DNA of 64,000 bases, taken from positions 13,959,304-14,023,303 of the forward strand of contig BSYO01000023.1 of the NCBI GenBank assembly GCA_033239525.1, read 5' to 3'. A program made the position numbers and the translations under genes. Positions 48,800 through 60,669 of the stretch are shown in pieces. The notes under the pieces were generated by a model, which ran no database searches, had not been told where the DNA came from, and saw nothing but the letters and a program-made list of their open reading frames with translations. The stretch comes from Nepenthes gracilis. Lineage: Eukaryota; Streptophyta; Magnoliopsida; Caryophyllales; Nepenthaceae. Each line of letters begins with the position of its first letter. Within the stretch, counting starts at the first letter, position 1.

Positions 48800-49531
48800 T
48801 GTTGGGATTTTAGGTTACTCCCGTGTGGAAAGCATTGTACGCCACGCGCGGCGGTGTGGCCCGCAGTAGAATAAATGCCAGAGTGGTTGCACTTGGTCGA
48901 AGTGGATTAAAGGCTGAAGACTCTAATTGAAGGACGATGACTCAAAGTGATGGCCGTAAACATGAGTTAATGGCCGAGGACAGCTTGTCTACAAAAGCTG
49001 ACCTACAAAATCTACGTAAACAGGAGACTTTGTAGAAAAAGAAGTTAACTTTCAAAGTTGGTAGCCGATTTGCAAAATAGGTCAACTACTTTCGGTAGGA
49101 AGACGTCTTGCAGAGTTAGTGGCAAGATTTGCTGTGCACGCAGCCACCTTACAGAAGTAGGTGGTCACCTAGTATATATATATATGTGTGTGTGTGTATG
49201 CTGAGCGAGTAAGAGATATAGAGCGTAAGAGAAAGTGGGCATTAAAGAGAAAAACAAAGAGAATGCAAGGAGTCACCATTTTTGCTCTTGTATTCTGCTC
49301 TTACTCTATTCTCGACTTTCCAATAGTTTGAGTAATCAGGATTTTTATAAACAAAATTTCATAGTATGATTTTGTGGATTAAGTGTCCCATAATTTTTTT
49401 CTCTTATTCAAAAAAGAGTTTCCATGTAAAATTGTGTGGTCCAATTCTCTCCTATCTCTTTATTGTGTGCGTGTGCATCCGTCATCTTTATCCTCTCGAT
49501 TTCACTGACCAACCGTCATTCCTCCCTTACA
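48800..49531 (+). repeat. Copia-3 5' LTR (732 bp)
   Basis: Starts TGTTGGGATTTTAGG and ends TCCTCCCTTACA. It has a TATATATATATATG box followed by a GTGTG run near 49170-49200. Confidence 0.9.
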
Positions 49532-49583
49532 AGTGGTATTAGAGCGAAGTTATTTGTGTTAGTGTTAAAATTTGTTGAAACCG

Positions 49584-50320
49584 ATGGAGGTAGGAAACAA
49601 GATGATCTATTTGAACGGCACAAATTATGATACTTGGAAAAGTAAGATGGCTGACCTGCTGTTTGTGAAGACAATACATCTTCCAGTGTTCACTGTGCAA
49701 AAGCTTGAGGCGAAATCAGAGGAAAAGCGAGATTTTGAGTACGAATTGGTCTGTGACTATATTTGGCAGTTTGTAGACGACAACGTGTACAATTACATCC
49801 AAAATGAGACGGATGCGAAGACATTATAGGAGAAGTTAGAAACTCTCTATGCTTCTAAGACCGGCAATAACAAGCTGTTTCATCTGAATAAATTGATGCA
49901 AGGGAAGTACAAGGAGGGAATGCTCATTGCCGACCATCTAAATGAGTTTCAAGGATGCGTTGACTGGCTGAACGGCATGGGCATCGAATTCAAAGACTAA
50001 GTGTCGGGTTTGTGGTGGGAGCTGATACGGATCACCATAGCCAATATTGCTTCAAATAGTGTGGTGACCCTAAAAATGGCAAAAGGAGTTATGCTAAATG
50101 AGGAGATGAGACATTGGTCATAGGCCTCTTCTTCCTCTCAACACTCTGACTTGTTGGTCACAGAGTCCCGAGGAAGGAGCAAGAGGCGCGGACCAAAGTC
50201 TTGAGAGAAGGGCGACAGTAAGTTCCGGTCAAGGTATCACAACCTCGAGTGCCATTACTGCGGGAAGAAAGGCCATATAAAGAAGTATCGTTATAAGTGG
50301 AAATGTGACAATGATGGAGA
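49584..50320 (+). pseudogene. Copia-3 gag remnant
   Basis: MEVGNKMIYLNGTNYDTWKS opens a typical copia gag, with an in-frame TAG at 49827 and further stops. The zinc knuckle near 50250-50295 reads CHYCGKKGHIKKYR: the last Cys is replaced by Arg. Confidence 0.82.
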
Positions 50321-50329
50321 AGGTAAGGA

Positions 50330-53300
50330 GAATAAAGCCGAGAAGGGATAAGGTGGACACTGGTGTGTCCCTCCACGTCACATCTCGGAGGGGGCTCTTC
50401 ACATCTTACACTCCAGGTGACTTTGGAGTGTTAAAAATAGGAAACAAAGAGACGTCTAGTGTCATTGGCTGTGGCAATGTGTCTCTCGTCACCAACAATG
50501 GGACCCGGTTACTGTTGAGGGACGTTCGGTACGTCCCTGATATTCGAATGAATATAATCTCAGCCGGCATATTGGATGATGAGGGCTTTTGCAACATCTT
50601 CAGCGAAGGGGCGTGTAAACTGACTAGAGGATTTCTAGTCGTTGCCAACAGAAGAAAGGTGTTCGGGACTATACGTGTTGCAAGCCTTTGGTGCGGCCAG
50701 AGAGGTGAATGTTTCCAATAATGAGGGGTATTGAGATTTGTGGCACTGTTGATTAGGCCACTTGAGTGAAAAGGGGTTGAGCAACCTGACCAAGAAGGGC
50801 CTTATTACAGATGTAAAGGAGGCCGGTTTGAGGACTTGTCCTTACTACATGGCGGGGAAGCAATGACGAGTCTTGTTTCAAGGAGACTCGTCCACCAAAA
50901 AGACCGAAACGCTTGATCTGGGTTACTCCGATGTATGTCAGCCATTTAAAGAGAAGTCATTTGGAGGAGCACAATACTTTGTCTTGTTCGTTGGTGATTA
51001 CTCAAGGAAGTTATGGGTTTACCCACATAAGACCAAAGACTAAGTCCTCAAAATCTTTGAGCATTTTTATGCTCTTGTTGAACGGTAGATGGGAAGGAAA
51101 TTGAAGTGCATTCGAAGTGATAATGGCGGTGAGTACATCGGAGCATTTGTTGCCAATTACCGGTTGCATGGTATTCGACATTAGAAGACACCGCCGAAGA
51201 CCCCACAGTTGAATGGAATGATCAAGCGAATGAACCGTACGCTAATTGAGAGAGTTAGATGTATACTATCTGAAACAAAGCTCCCCAAAATATTTTGGGT
51301 AAAGGCCTTGAGTACCGTTGTCTACGTCATCAATAGATCGTCAAGCGGCCCGTTGAATGGAGAGGTCTCAGGGAAGATGTGGTCCGGGAAAGAACCATCC
51401 TATGACCATTTTTTGATATTTGGATGCAAGGCCTTCATACACGTCTCTAAGGATGAAAGGATAAAATTGGAGTCGAAAACAATGCAATGTGTCTTCCTGA
51501 ATTATGGTGAAGACGAGTTGAGATATCGACTCTACGACCCGACCGAGAGGAAATTTTCAGATCAAGGGATGTGGTGTTTGTTGAAAATAAAATTATTGAT
51601 AATATCGACAAAGAGAAGAGGGCTGTGTCTAACACCGATCGGACTGATAAGATGAGTGTTGATATTGTCTGACCGGCGCCTCTTCAACAAGAAGCCGACG
51701 GTCAAGGTGTGATCGGGGAAGGCGATGAAGAGATATTAATGCCAGACGAAGATGAGAATGGCGGAAACGTTGCAGAGCCGATCGAGATCGTTCTTGTCAA
51801 ACGATCTTCAAGGAACCGACGACCATCTGTTCGCCTGTCACCCAGTGAATATGTTTTACTCACTGATGGAGAGGAGCTGGAAAGTTTTGGAGAAACTATG
51901 GGAGACGAACACAATACGAAATGGATGGAAGCTATGTAGGATGAGATGAGTTTGTTGTATGAGAACCATACATTCGAGCTGTCTAAATTGCCGAAGGGGA
52001 TGCGAGCTCTGAAGAACAATTGGGTCTTCCGTTTGAAGACCGATGAGAGCACCTCGTAACTGAGTTACAAGGTGCAGCTAGTGGTGAAAGGATTTAACTA
52101 GCAAAAGGGCGTCGACTTTGATGAGATATTTGCCCCGGTTGTGAATATATCTTCTATCCAAGTGGTACTCGGATTAGCCGCTGTCTTTGACTTAGAGGTA
52201 GAACAGTTGGATGTGTGGACAACTTTTCTGCACGGTGACCTCGAGGAGGAGATCTACATGGAGCAACCGAAGGGATTCCGGATTAAGGGAAACGAACACC
52301 TGGTGTGTTGTTTGAAGAAAAGCTTGTATGGGCTAAAACAAGCTCCAAGGTAATGGTACAAGACGTTTGAGTCTGTTATGGTAGATCAAAGTTATCGGAA
52401 GACTACTTCGGACCACTGCGTCTTTGCTCAGAGGTTTTCGAAAGATGATTTTGTCATCCTCTTGCTCTATGTGGATGATATGCTGATCATCGGGTGTAAT
52501 ATCTCTCGGATCATCGAATTGAAGCAGCAACTTGAAAAATCCTTTGCCATAAAGGACTTGGGGCTGGCGAACCAAATTATGGGTATCAGAATATTTCGCG
52601 ACCGCAGGGTAAGGAGAGTGTGGATGTCCCAGGAAAGTTATGTGAAGAAGGTCCCCCAACGCTTCAACATGGACAAGTCCAAACCGATGAGCACTCCGCT
52701 AGCAAGTCACTTCAGATTAAGGAGTCAGTAGTATCCGACCTTGGATGTTGAAAAACTGGCATAAGAAGCGTACTCTACTCTTCAGCCGTAGGTAGCTTGA
52801 TGCATGCTATGGTGTGTACGAGGCCGAACATTGCACATGTCGTTGGCACAGTTAGCCGATTTCTGTCGAATCCTGGTAAGCAGCATTGATCAGCAGTGAA
52901 ATGGATACTAAGATATCTCCGAAGGACTTTCAAGATGTGTCCGTGTTTTGGAAGTGACAAGCCTCTGTTGATAGGATACATTGATACTGATATGACCGGT
53001 AATGTTGACTCTTGAAAGTCCATTTTGGGATACTTGGTCAAGTTTGCTGGGGGGGTTGTATCTTAGCAGTCGAAGTTACAGAAATGCGTTGCTCTTTCAA
53101 CTACTGAGGCAAAGTTCATTGTTATAACTAGTCAGGAGATATTGTGGATGAAGAAGTTCATCTAGGAACTTGATTTTAAACAGAAGAAGTACATGGTGCT
53201 TTGTGATAGCCAAGGTGTTTTACATTTCTGTAGGAATTCCTCATTCCACTCAAGATTGAAGTATATTGATGTTTGATATCATTGGGTGAGAGATATCATT

Positions 53301-53400
53301 AACACGTGATTGCTATTATTAGAAAAAATCCGAACTGAAGAGAATGGGTAAGACATGAAGGTATTGTCAAAGGGGAAACTTGAAATTTATTGCAGTATGG
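50330..53400 (+). pseudogene. Copia-3 pol remnant (PR-IN-RT-RNase H)
   Basis: The protease site reads VDTGVSLHVT (Ala of DTGAS is Val) at about 50352-50380. Integrase covers about 50760-51640 with IRSDNGGEYIGAF and KRMNRTLIERVRCIL. RT spans 51950-52730 with TFLHGDLEEEIYMEQPKGF and an intact LLLYVDDMLI (about 52460-52490). RNase H extends to about 53300. Single TAG/TAA/TGA codons at, for example, 51937, 52058, 52099 and 52351 interrupt otherwise good frames, so decay is mild. Confidence 0.88.
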
Positions 53401-53444
53401 ATGGACTGACGGATTTAGTTCCTCCACAGCTGTGAGGGAAAGTT

Positions 53445-54188
53445 TATTGGAATTTTAGGTTACTCCTATGTGGGAAGCACAAGCGCACGCGGCGATATGA
53501 CCCAAAGTGGAATAAAGGCCGGAGTGGTTGCATTTAACCGAAGTGGAATAAATGCCGAGAATTCTAATTGAAGGACGATGACTAAAACTGATAGCTGAAG
53601 ACATAAGCTAATAGCCGAGGACTCTAGTCAAAGGCTGAGAATAGCTTGTTTACAAAAGTTGACCTGCAAAGTTTGTGCGCAGACAATAGACTTCGTGGAA
53701 AAAGAAGTTGACTTTCAGAGCTAGTAACCAATTTGTAGAGCAGGTCAACTGCTCCGGATAGGAATGAGTCTTGCAGAGTTAATGGCAGGATTTGCTGTAC
53801 ACGCAATCACCTTGTAGAAGTAGGTGGTTGTCTGGTACATATATATGTGTGTGTATGTTGAGCGAGTAAGAGATATAGAGCGTGAGAGAAAGTGAGCACG
53901 AAAGAGAAAAACAGAGAGAAAACAATGAGTCACCATTTTTGATATTGTATTCTGCTCTTGTTTTGTTCTCGACTCTCCAAGGGTTTGTGTAATTAGGTTT
54001 TTTGTAACTGAAATTTTATAGTGTGATTTTATGTACTAAGTGTCCCATTGTTTTTCCCTCTTATTCGGAAAAAAGTTTCCATGTAAAACTATGTATTTTA
54101 ATTCTCTTCTATCTCTTTATTGTGTGCATGTGCGTCCGTCATTATTGTCTTCTCGATTTCACTGACCGACCATCATTCCTTTCTTACA
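53445..54188 (+). repeat. Copia-3 3' LTR (744 bp)
   Basis: Starts TATTGGAATTTTAGG (TG mutated to TA) and ends TTTCTTACA. TATA-like ACATATATATGTG at about 53837-53849. It ends 140 bp before the VHA-G start codon. Confidence 0.9.
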
Positions 54189-54245
54189 ATAATTGCCTAG
54201 TTTTTCTTCCTTATATTGTTGACATAATTGGACATGGAAGCGCTG

Positions 54246-54314
54246 TTGTTTATTTTTTCCATTTCCTTCTGAAGTTTCTATTGTTTATTTTTCCCATTTC
54301 CTTCTGAAGTTTAG
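54246..54314 (+). repeat. ~35-bp tandem duplication at the VHA-G leader acceptor
   Basis: TTGTTTATTTTT..CCATTTCCTTCTGAAGTTT occurs twice in succession, about 54246-54279 and 54281-54314. Only the second copy ends in TTTAG, the proposed acceptor; the first ends TTTCT. Confidence 0.75.
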
Positions 54315-54328
54315 GCTGTATTGCTGCT

Positions 54329-55591
54329 ATGGATTCCATGAAACGACAAGGCATTCAGATGCTGCTTGCTGCAGAACAAGAGGCCCAACGAATTATTTCA
54401 GATGCCAGAAATCGTAATCCTTTTAAGCTTTGTTTTGTAGTGCAGAAGTTTTGGAATTTGTTGTAACACTTGTTTTCATTTGATAGTGCTTGTTTTTACA
54501 CACTTCCAGCACTTAATTCTCTCTATATTTTTAACACCCAGTCACTTTTCTTAAAGTTCATGGGTTAGATATTATCTCCTCTGCCTCTTGCTTAGAAGTA
54601 GATGTTGAATTTTCTACATTAGATAAAAAATAATGTCAGCGCAAAAAATTATAGGGAAATCATGGCTCTTTCAAAAGTGAAACCAAATGTTCAGTATGAC
54701 TTATCAATACCAACTGTCATCTTTTCTGGCCTTTCTGTTTTCTGTTTTAATTTTGATCTATCGACTAAATTTTTCTTGTGCTGTAGTGAAGACACAAGGG
54801 CTCAGGCATGCTAAAGAAGAGGCTGGGGAAGAAATTGCTCGCTACCATTCTCATTTGGAAGAGGAGCACCAAACGAAGCTTTCTGAGGTATTACCATTTC
54901 CTTCCTTCAGTAGGCTGCAGATGTTGATGAGGGAGGAGAGGGGATTGAGCTCATCTGTCTTCTTCTTCAAGAAAGGGTCCTCACTGTTGCCAAGTAATTA
55001 CTTCAAGCATGCATGAAAATATCAGTTTCGGTATTAGTTTTACAACTGGTTACAATTATATCGATATTGGACGTATCAAACAATGCGTATCGTTATTAGA
55101 TTTATCAAAATAAAAAATTTTTAAAAATCATAAATTGATTAGGGACGTGTTAGCCATTATATTGGTTATATCGACTAATATATTATAATATATCATTAAT
55201 ATAACAACATATCACAATATTATTATAGTATTAGAAAATATCGATATCGGGGACTCCGATATCAATTTATATTGCCCAATATTTATAATTTCGGCTGATA
55301 TTTGGATCTATGACTTCAAGTATATTATAGTTACAATGTTTACACACTTGAAATTGCTGTGTATACGACTTTCAAACTCTGGTGCATAAATGTTGAAATC
55401 TCAAGTTCCAGGACTGATATCGGTAATTTTATCCTGTCATTTTGCAGACAAGTGGGAGTTCAGGCTCTAATGTAAAACGTCTTGAAGAGGAAACTGAGAT
55501 GAAAATTCAGAGTTTGAAGAATTCTGCTTCAAGAATTTCATTCGAAGTTGCTGGCCTGCTTAAAAAGTACGCCACGACAGTGAGAAACTGA
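54329..55591 (+). CDS. VHA-G: V-type H+-ATPase subunit G
   Basis: Join 54329-54413, 54787-54887 and 55448-55591, giving 109 residues, the normal length for plant subunit G. The N-terminus MDSMKRQGIQMLLAAEQEAQ is the conserved LLAAExEAQ start of the family. The exon 2 product runs through RHAKEEAGEEIARYHSHLEE and exon 3 starts TSGSSGSNVKRLEEETEMKI. The protein is a long alpha helix that pairs with subunit E to form the peripheral stalk linking V1 to Vo in the vacuolar and endomembrane proton pump. Exon 1 ends in phase 1 (C|GTAATC) and exon 2 in phase 0 (GAG|GTATTA); both acceptors (CTGTAG, TTGCAG) fit. All conserved segments are present and no stop interrupts them. Copia-3 lies in the leader intron just upstream. 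Confidence 0.93.
55018..55312. repeat. Possible MITE in VHA-G intron 2
   Basis: An AT-rich block rich in ATATCGATAT. Its ends AAAATATCAGTTTCGG and, inverted, CAAATATCAGCCGAAA are roughly inverted repeats. No target duplication was settled. Confidence 0.35.
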
Positions 55592-58040
55592 AATGAAGGT
55601 ATTAGTGTTTTGTCTATTTATTCTAACTGAACTGCCCTTCATTAAAGATGGAGAATGAATACAAATTATAATGTTGATGGTGCAGTACAATTAATATAAC
55701 GCAAAGACATACAGTGAGGCAAAACAGCCTTTAAGGCTATTGGGGGATTCAATAATGAATCCTTCAAAATGGCTTCTTGGATCGATGGTACAAGTCTTCT
55801 AATCGAAACTTCTCTTCAATCTTTGTTCTTTTTGTCAATTTATAGAGAGCATCCTTATTTTTGTTGAATTCTGTTTGTTGGAAAACCTAATTTGCATTCC
55901 TTGAAACCCTTTTTATATTCAAATTTGCATCGAGTATATCTGCTCTCTTCCTATATAGGCACTTCTCTCCATTAAGTTAATCAATTGCTAATTCGGCATC
56001 TCCGAATGTGTTCTATTTTTGGTCTTTTGTTTGAATTATTCTATCTGGAATTCGGACGCTTCAGTTCTTTAGTCAATGTCCTCAGCTTTGCACACATTCA
56101 ATTGCCGTATGACTTGCTATTCCATGGCAAGGAGGCATCCTCTGTCTTCTGCAACTATATGATCTGAATCAGACATGGAGCTGGTTGCTGTCAAAATGAG
56201 GTTGTTTCTGTCATCCTCTGGTTAGCGGATTGGAAAGAGGAGCTTCCGTTGATAGTGCCAAATGTGCAAAATGAGCTATTCAGTTCATAATTTCTGATAT
56301 TGCTCTTTCTATTCAGTCCTTCAGTTCTTGGGGGCTTGACACAGCTTTGATGAAAGATTTATTGCATTAACCCTTCCTTAAAGTCACCCTTAGCCTATTA
56401 GGCAAACAAAGACCAGAAATTCCTCAGAGTTTAATGTCTTATATCTATTTTTATATCGTATTAAATTGAGTAAAATGGGGAAAATAAATTTATAGAGCCA
56501 ACTCAACTTAGTGCGATATTAAACTTTGTTGTTGTTGTATCCCTTTTGTCCTCTCCTGTCTTCTTACATTCAGAGGTAACCTTTTCCACAACCAATTATG
56601 AGATTTCAGAAATCAAATTATATTTAGCATAGATTGCAACATGCCCGAAATTACTATTCCATGAATATCAGGAACAAGTAAACACATGGGGCTATGGGTC
56701 TACTTATTCCTTTTTCACTAGGAACTAATATCCCCATGGAAATAGTAATTCCTCACCCATACATTAATTAGATAATGAAATTGCTAATCTACTGAGAATA
56801 AGATCATATGCTATTAGGATTTTCTGTCTTGTAAATCTACTGCAGTTATATACACAAAACTCAGCCTGTATATTGTGCTTCATTGAGATTTGATGGTGTT
56901 GATGGGCTGATTATGCAGGGGATCATACAGAGTTGAGGCACAAGTGGCTGTACCTGCACTAAACCACTGCGTAAGTATAGTTTCTGGATCTTTTTGAGTT
57001 CCTGCGATCGGTCGGATCTATTTTTCTATGCATTTTCTGGAACTCTGTCATTGTGTGGTTCCACACCTAATGCTGGAACTCATTTTCTTCCAAGTGTGTT
57101 TGTTCATTTGCTTTCTTAGTACTACAAAATTTCATCTCGATAAAGTGTAATGCTTGACACTGATGGATTGTTTGATAGTTGTGTCAAAGTGTAATGTTTG
57201 ATCTTGTTTTACTCATTAATTTGATTAATTTGTGTCTATATTTAACCTTTGGTTATCCACCATTTTGCACAACTTTAGATTCTTCTTTTTAAATAAGAAA
57301 AAAAAAAAAAAAAACACAGGATTTTCCCCATCTCTCCCACCGGAAGGTGGGACAATATTGAGTTAAATTTATTTAAAAACAAAAAACTGGATAAATAAAA
57401 CCACCCAATTTATAAATAATAGCAGCTTGCAACAGGCAATCCCCAGACTATGTTCACAACCAGAGATCATATCATATAGGCCACTTCGTTGTGTTTTTAG
57501 AGACATTATTGACTTAGGTATTGAAGTGAGCACTCTAGGATGATCCCGGGCTATTGACTTTTATTTTTTATTTAAAAAATAAAAGTGAATTTTAACATTT
57601 ATGAGCAAGTACTATACATATTCATGCATACAGTGAAGTGTGTTTGTATAAAAGCATTATTAAGCTATCACCTAATAATTTAAGTTTTGGGCACTGCTGA
57701 TTTTTTGACATGAGATTGAAGCTTTATTGATTAATGGTCGCACGTTTAATCCTTAAAATCCTTATGTTTTGACAATTAGTTATCGATGTATATACTTAAT
57801 CGATGTTTAAAGTCCAAAAAGGTCATTTGCATAAGGGTGTATGCTACTGTAAAATTATTATTGGATCTTTACTTGACCACGTAAATTTTTGAGTATATCA
57901 ATTTCTTGGCAGTATATAACATTTAAGTATATTTTTTAAATGGTTTTTTGGTAATTATGTTAAATGGTTGACGGGCTTTTGATATGCAGCTTATGTTATA
58001 TTCTATGAATTTGAATCATAATTAAATTAGTAGTTATATG
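55592..58040 (+). other. VHA-G 3' flank
   Basis: Includes splice-flanked segments that could be 3'UTR exons (GAAATGAAG|GTATTA at 55598; about 55685-55788; 56919-56970 between TTATGCAG and GTAAGTATAG). Also a poly(A) run at 57297-57316 and a 14-bp-arm perfect palindrome at 57557-57586. No second gene can be supported. Confidence 0.35.
56470..56540 (+). repeat. (TTG)n-tailed LINE/SINE fragment
   Basis: GCCAACTCAACTTAGTGCGA followed by TTTGTTGTTGTTGT matches the AU-SINE / RTE LINE 3' tail of the 48235-48515 fragment type. Only the 3' end is visible. Confidence 0.5.
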
Positions 58041-58438
58041 TGTTACAGGACTAATTGATACACTCTCAGAAGCATTGTCAAGTCATTGGACTACTACTAG
58101 AAAAAGCGCACGGTTAATCCAACAATTACTTAAATTTTGGGACTATATTTAATTGTATCTATAATAGATACTTGCACTGCTTAGACATTTTTTTTTTTTT
58201 TTGGGTTGTTCCTTCTATTTTTAACTGAATTCTGTTGGACTTATGGGCTACTCACGTATTGTATATTTAGCTCATTATTGTAGCTATTAGGATAACAAAG
58301 TAATATTCTCCTTTTCTGTTTCCCTTCTCCCTCTATATTCTGTTCTCATTCATTCTCTCTGTCAAACTTCCCTTCTCTCTTCTTTTTCCCTTCCCCATCA
58401 CATGAGCACAACTCACTGCTGCATGTAAGAATGCATCA
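58041..58438 (+). repeat. Gypsy-3 5' LTR
   Basis: Starts TGTTACAGGACTAATTGATA and ends ATGCATCA. Contains a long T run and GGATAACAAAGTAATATTCTC, shared with the 3' LTR. Confidence 0.78.
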
Positions 58439-59029
58439 ATTGGTATTCTCATTGAGACAATAGCAGAGGGAATGACGCTTTACAAAGCCCTTGAAAACTC
58501 CATCGTGGGAATTTTGAAGGAATTGAAGGAGGTTGTTGTGACAGTATAACAACATGTAAAAGGTATCGTCACCGATACTTCCACCACTAAGTATATTAAA
58601 AATCTCTTACTGAAATTTTTTATTCCTCGACTCAAATTGATAAACAACCTCTACACTTAGTAAATCCACCATTACTTCCATCGCCCACCTCATTCATGAT
58701 GTATTCGTCTAATTTTTCAACCACCATCTCAAACCCTACCCTTACTACTACATGCATCACCCGATTTTCAAATCGCTACCCCCATTTGTTTGTTTAAGCC
58801 CAAAATCTCCTCTTTTCAAGGATAACGTGCTTGGCTGGTTGTTTCAAATTGAATGTTTTTTCTACTATCACTGCACTCCATCAAAAGAAATTGACGATTG
58901 CTACTTTTTACATGACTGACTCTGCACTCCAATAGTATCAATGAATGTATTTGACCTAACAGCTTTCCACTTGAGAAATTTTTTCCTACGATCTCAAGTT
59001 TTGATTTGAGTCATCCACTTCAATTTTCA

Positions 59030-60480
59030 ATTGACAATCACACCCATATTGGATTCACCCCTCGAAGACAATCCAACCATATTCTCCTCTCAAAATCATC
59101 TACCTTCTATTGTCAACCCCACTATAAATACAGCTTTATGCAGCATGCTCTCTACCTTTGCAAATATCTTCACAGTCCCCTATAGGTTATCCCCATATCG
59201 TGTTATTGATCATAACATTCCTCTAAAACCAAATACCGCACCTATAAATATAAAGCCTTACCGGTACTCTCACTTCTAAAAAGTAAAAATGGAGAGAATA
59301 ATTCGAGAAATGTTAGACAAGGGGGTTTTCCAACCCAACACTAGCCCTTTCTCATCATTGGTTTTACTTGTTAAAAAAAGATGACAATTGTCTTTTTGCG
59401 TTGATTATCAAACACTCAATACCATAACAGTTAAGGGACCAGTTTCCATTTCCACAATAGATGAATTGCTGGTTCAATTGTATGGTGCTCAAATCTTCTC
59501 TAAGCTTGATTTGCGAGTTGGATACTATCAAATGTATATTCATTCTGAGGATGTCTATAAAACCGCCTTCCAAACCCATAAAGGACATTATGACTTTTTG
59601 ATTATGTCCTTCGGGTTGTCCAATGCTCCCTCCTTTTTTAATCCAAAATAAATGCTATTTTTCGTATGTGTTTTTTTTTTTTTTTTTATTTTTTTGATAA
59701 TATTTTGGTATATAGCTCCTCTTGGGAGTAACACTTTTACCATCTTATTCAAGTTCTACAAATCTTGCAGCCCAATTCATTATTTGCCAAACAATCAAAG
59801 TTTGAGTTTGAATGGTTTTCATTATCATTTTTGGGCCATATTAATTCAAAGCACGGAGTGGCAATGGATCCAGCCAAATTTGAGACTATCTAAAATTGGC
59901 CAATGCCTACCAATGTTAAACAATTGCGTGGATTTTTTGGATTAGTTAGATATTAGAGGCAGTTTGTTTCCCACTATGCCCAAATTTTAGCTTTGTTGAC
60001 ACAATTGCTACGAAAGAATGCTTTCTAGTAAACTTCAAAGTTGAGAAGGTTTTTAACTCTCTCAAGGTAGCCCTCACCACAACCCTTGTTTTGGCTTTAC
60101 CCGACTTCTCCAAACCCTTCATAATTCAAACAAATACATCAGGGAATAGCATTGAAGCCATACTATTTCAAGCTGGTCATCCTATTGAATTTTTTAGAAA
60201 ACAAATCTGTTCTAAATTGTAAGCCTCCTCAACTTACATTAAGGAGCTCTATGCCATCACCGAAGTTATAAAAAAGTGGCGCTAGTATTTATTGGGTACT
60301 AAGCTTACCATTCAAACCGATCATCAATCTCTCAAGGCATTACCGAATCAATCCATTTATACTTCGGATCAGTAATACTAGATCACTAAATTATTGGGAT
60401 TTGATTTTGATGTTGTCTACCCACCTGGACGAGAGAATGGTCTCGTTGATACTTTATCCATAGTCACTGAAGGATCCTGT
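59030..60480 (+). pseudogene. Gypsy-3 RT and RNase H remnant
   Basis: RT pieces: HNIPLKPNTAPINIKPYRY (about 59212-59268), FCVDYQTLNTITVKG (about 59391-59435) and FSKLDLRVGYYQM (about 59493-59535). The catalytic site reads FDNILVYS instead of YxDD (about 59692-59720). RNase H fragments with TDHQSLKAL lie near 60310-60345. Stops and frameshifts throughout. Confidence 0.78.
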
Positions 60481-60669
60481 TAAGCTCGATAAACTGTTTA
60501 CTTACCGGTAATTGCCATGTTTTCTGCTCTACATAAGTTCTATGTGTGGCATCCATCTTCAAATAATTTTGCCAAATCCATTCATTAACGGCCTGGTGAC
60601 TATGCAAGTTATTCCTGGCAATATGGACTAGTTTTCTATAAAAATTGCATTCTGGTCCCTATTGAATCT

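Larger units (their letters stand above)
48800..54188 (+). mobile_element. Copia-3, Tork-like Ty1/copia retrotransposon
   Basis: LTRs at 48800-49531 and 53445-54188. Target duplication ATAAT at 48795-48799 and 54189-54193. Primer site TGGTATTAGAGC at 49534-49545. Purine-rich GTGAGGGAAAGT before the 3' LTR. Gag, protease, integrase, RT and RNase H are in copia order. The GDFGV..GN and RYVPDIRMNIIS wording is typical of the Tork/Tnt1 lineage. Several single stops break it. Inserted in sense orientation in the VHA-G leader intron. Confidence 0.93.
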
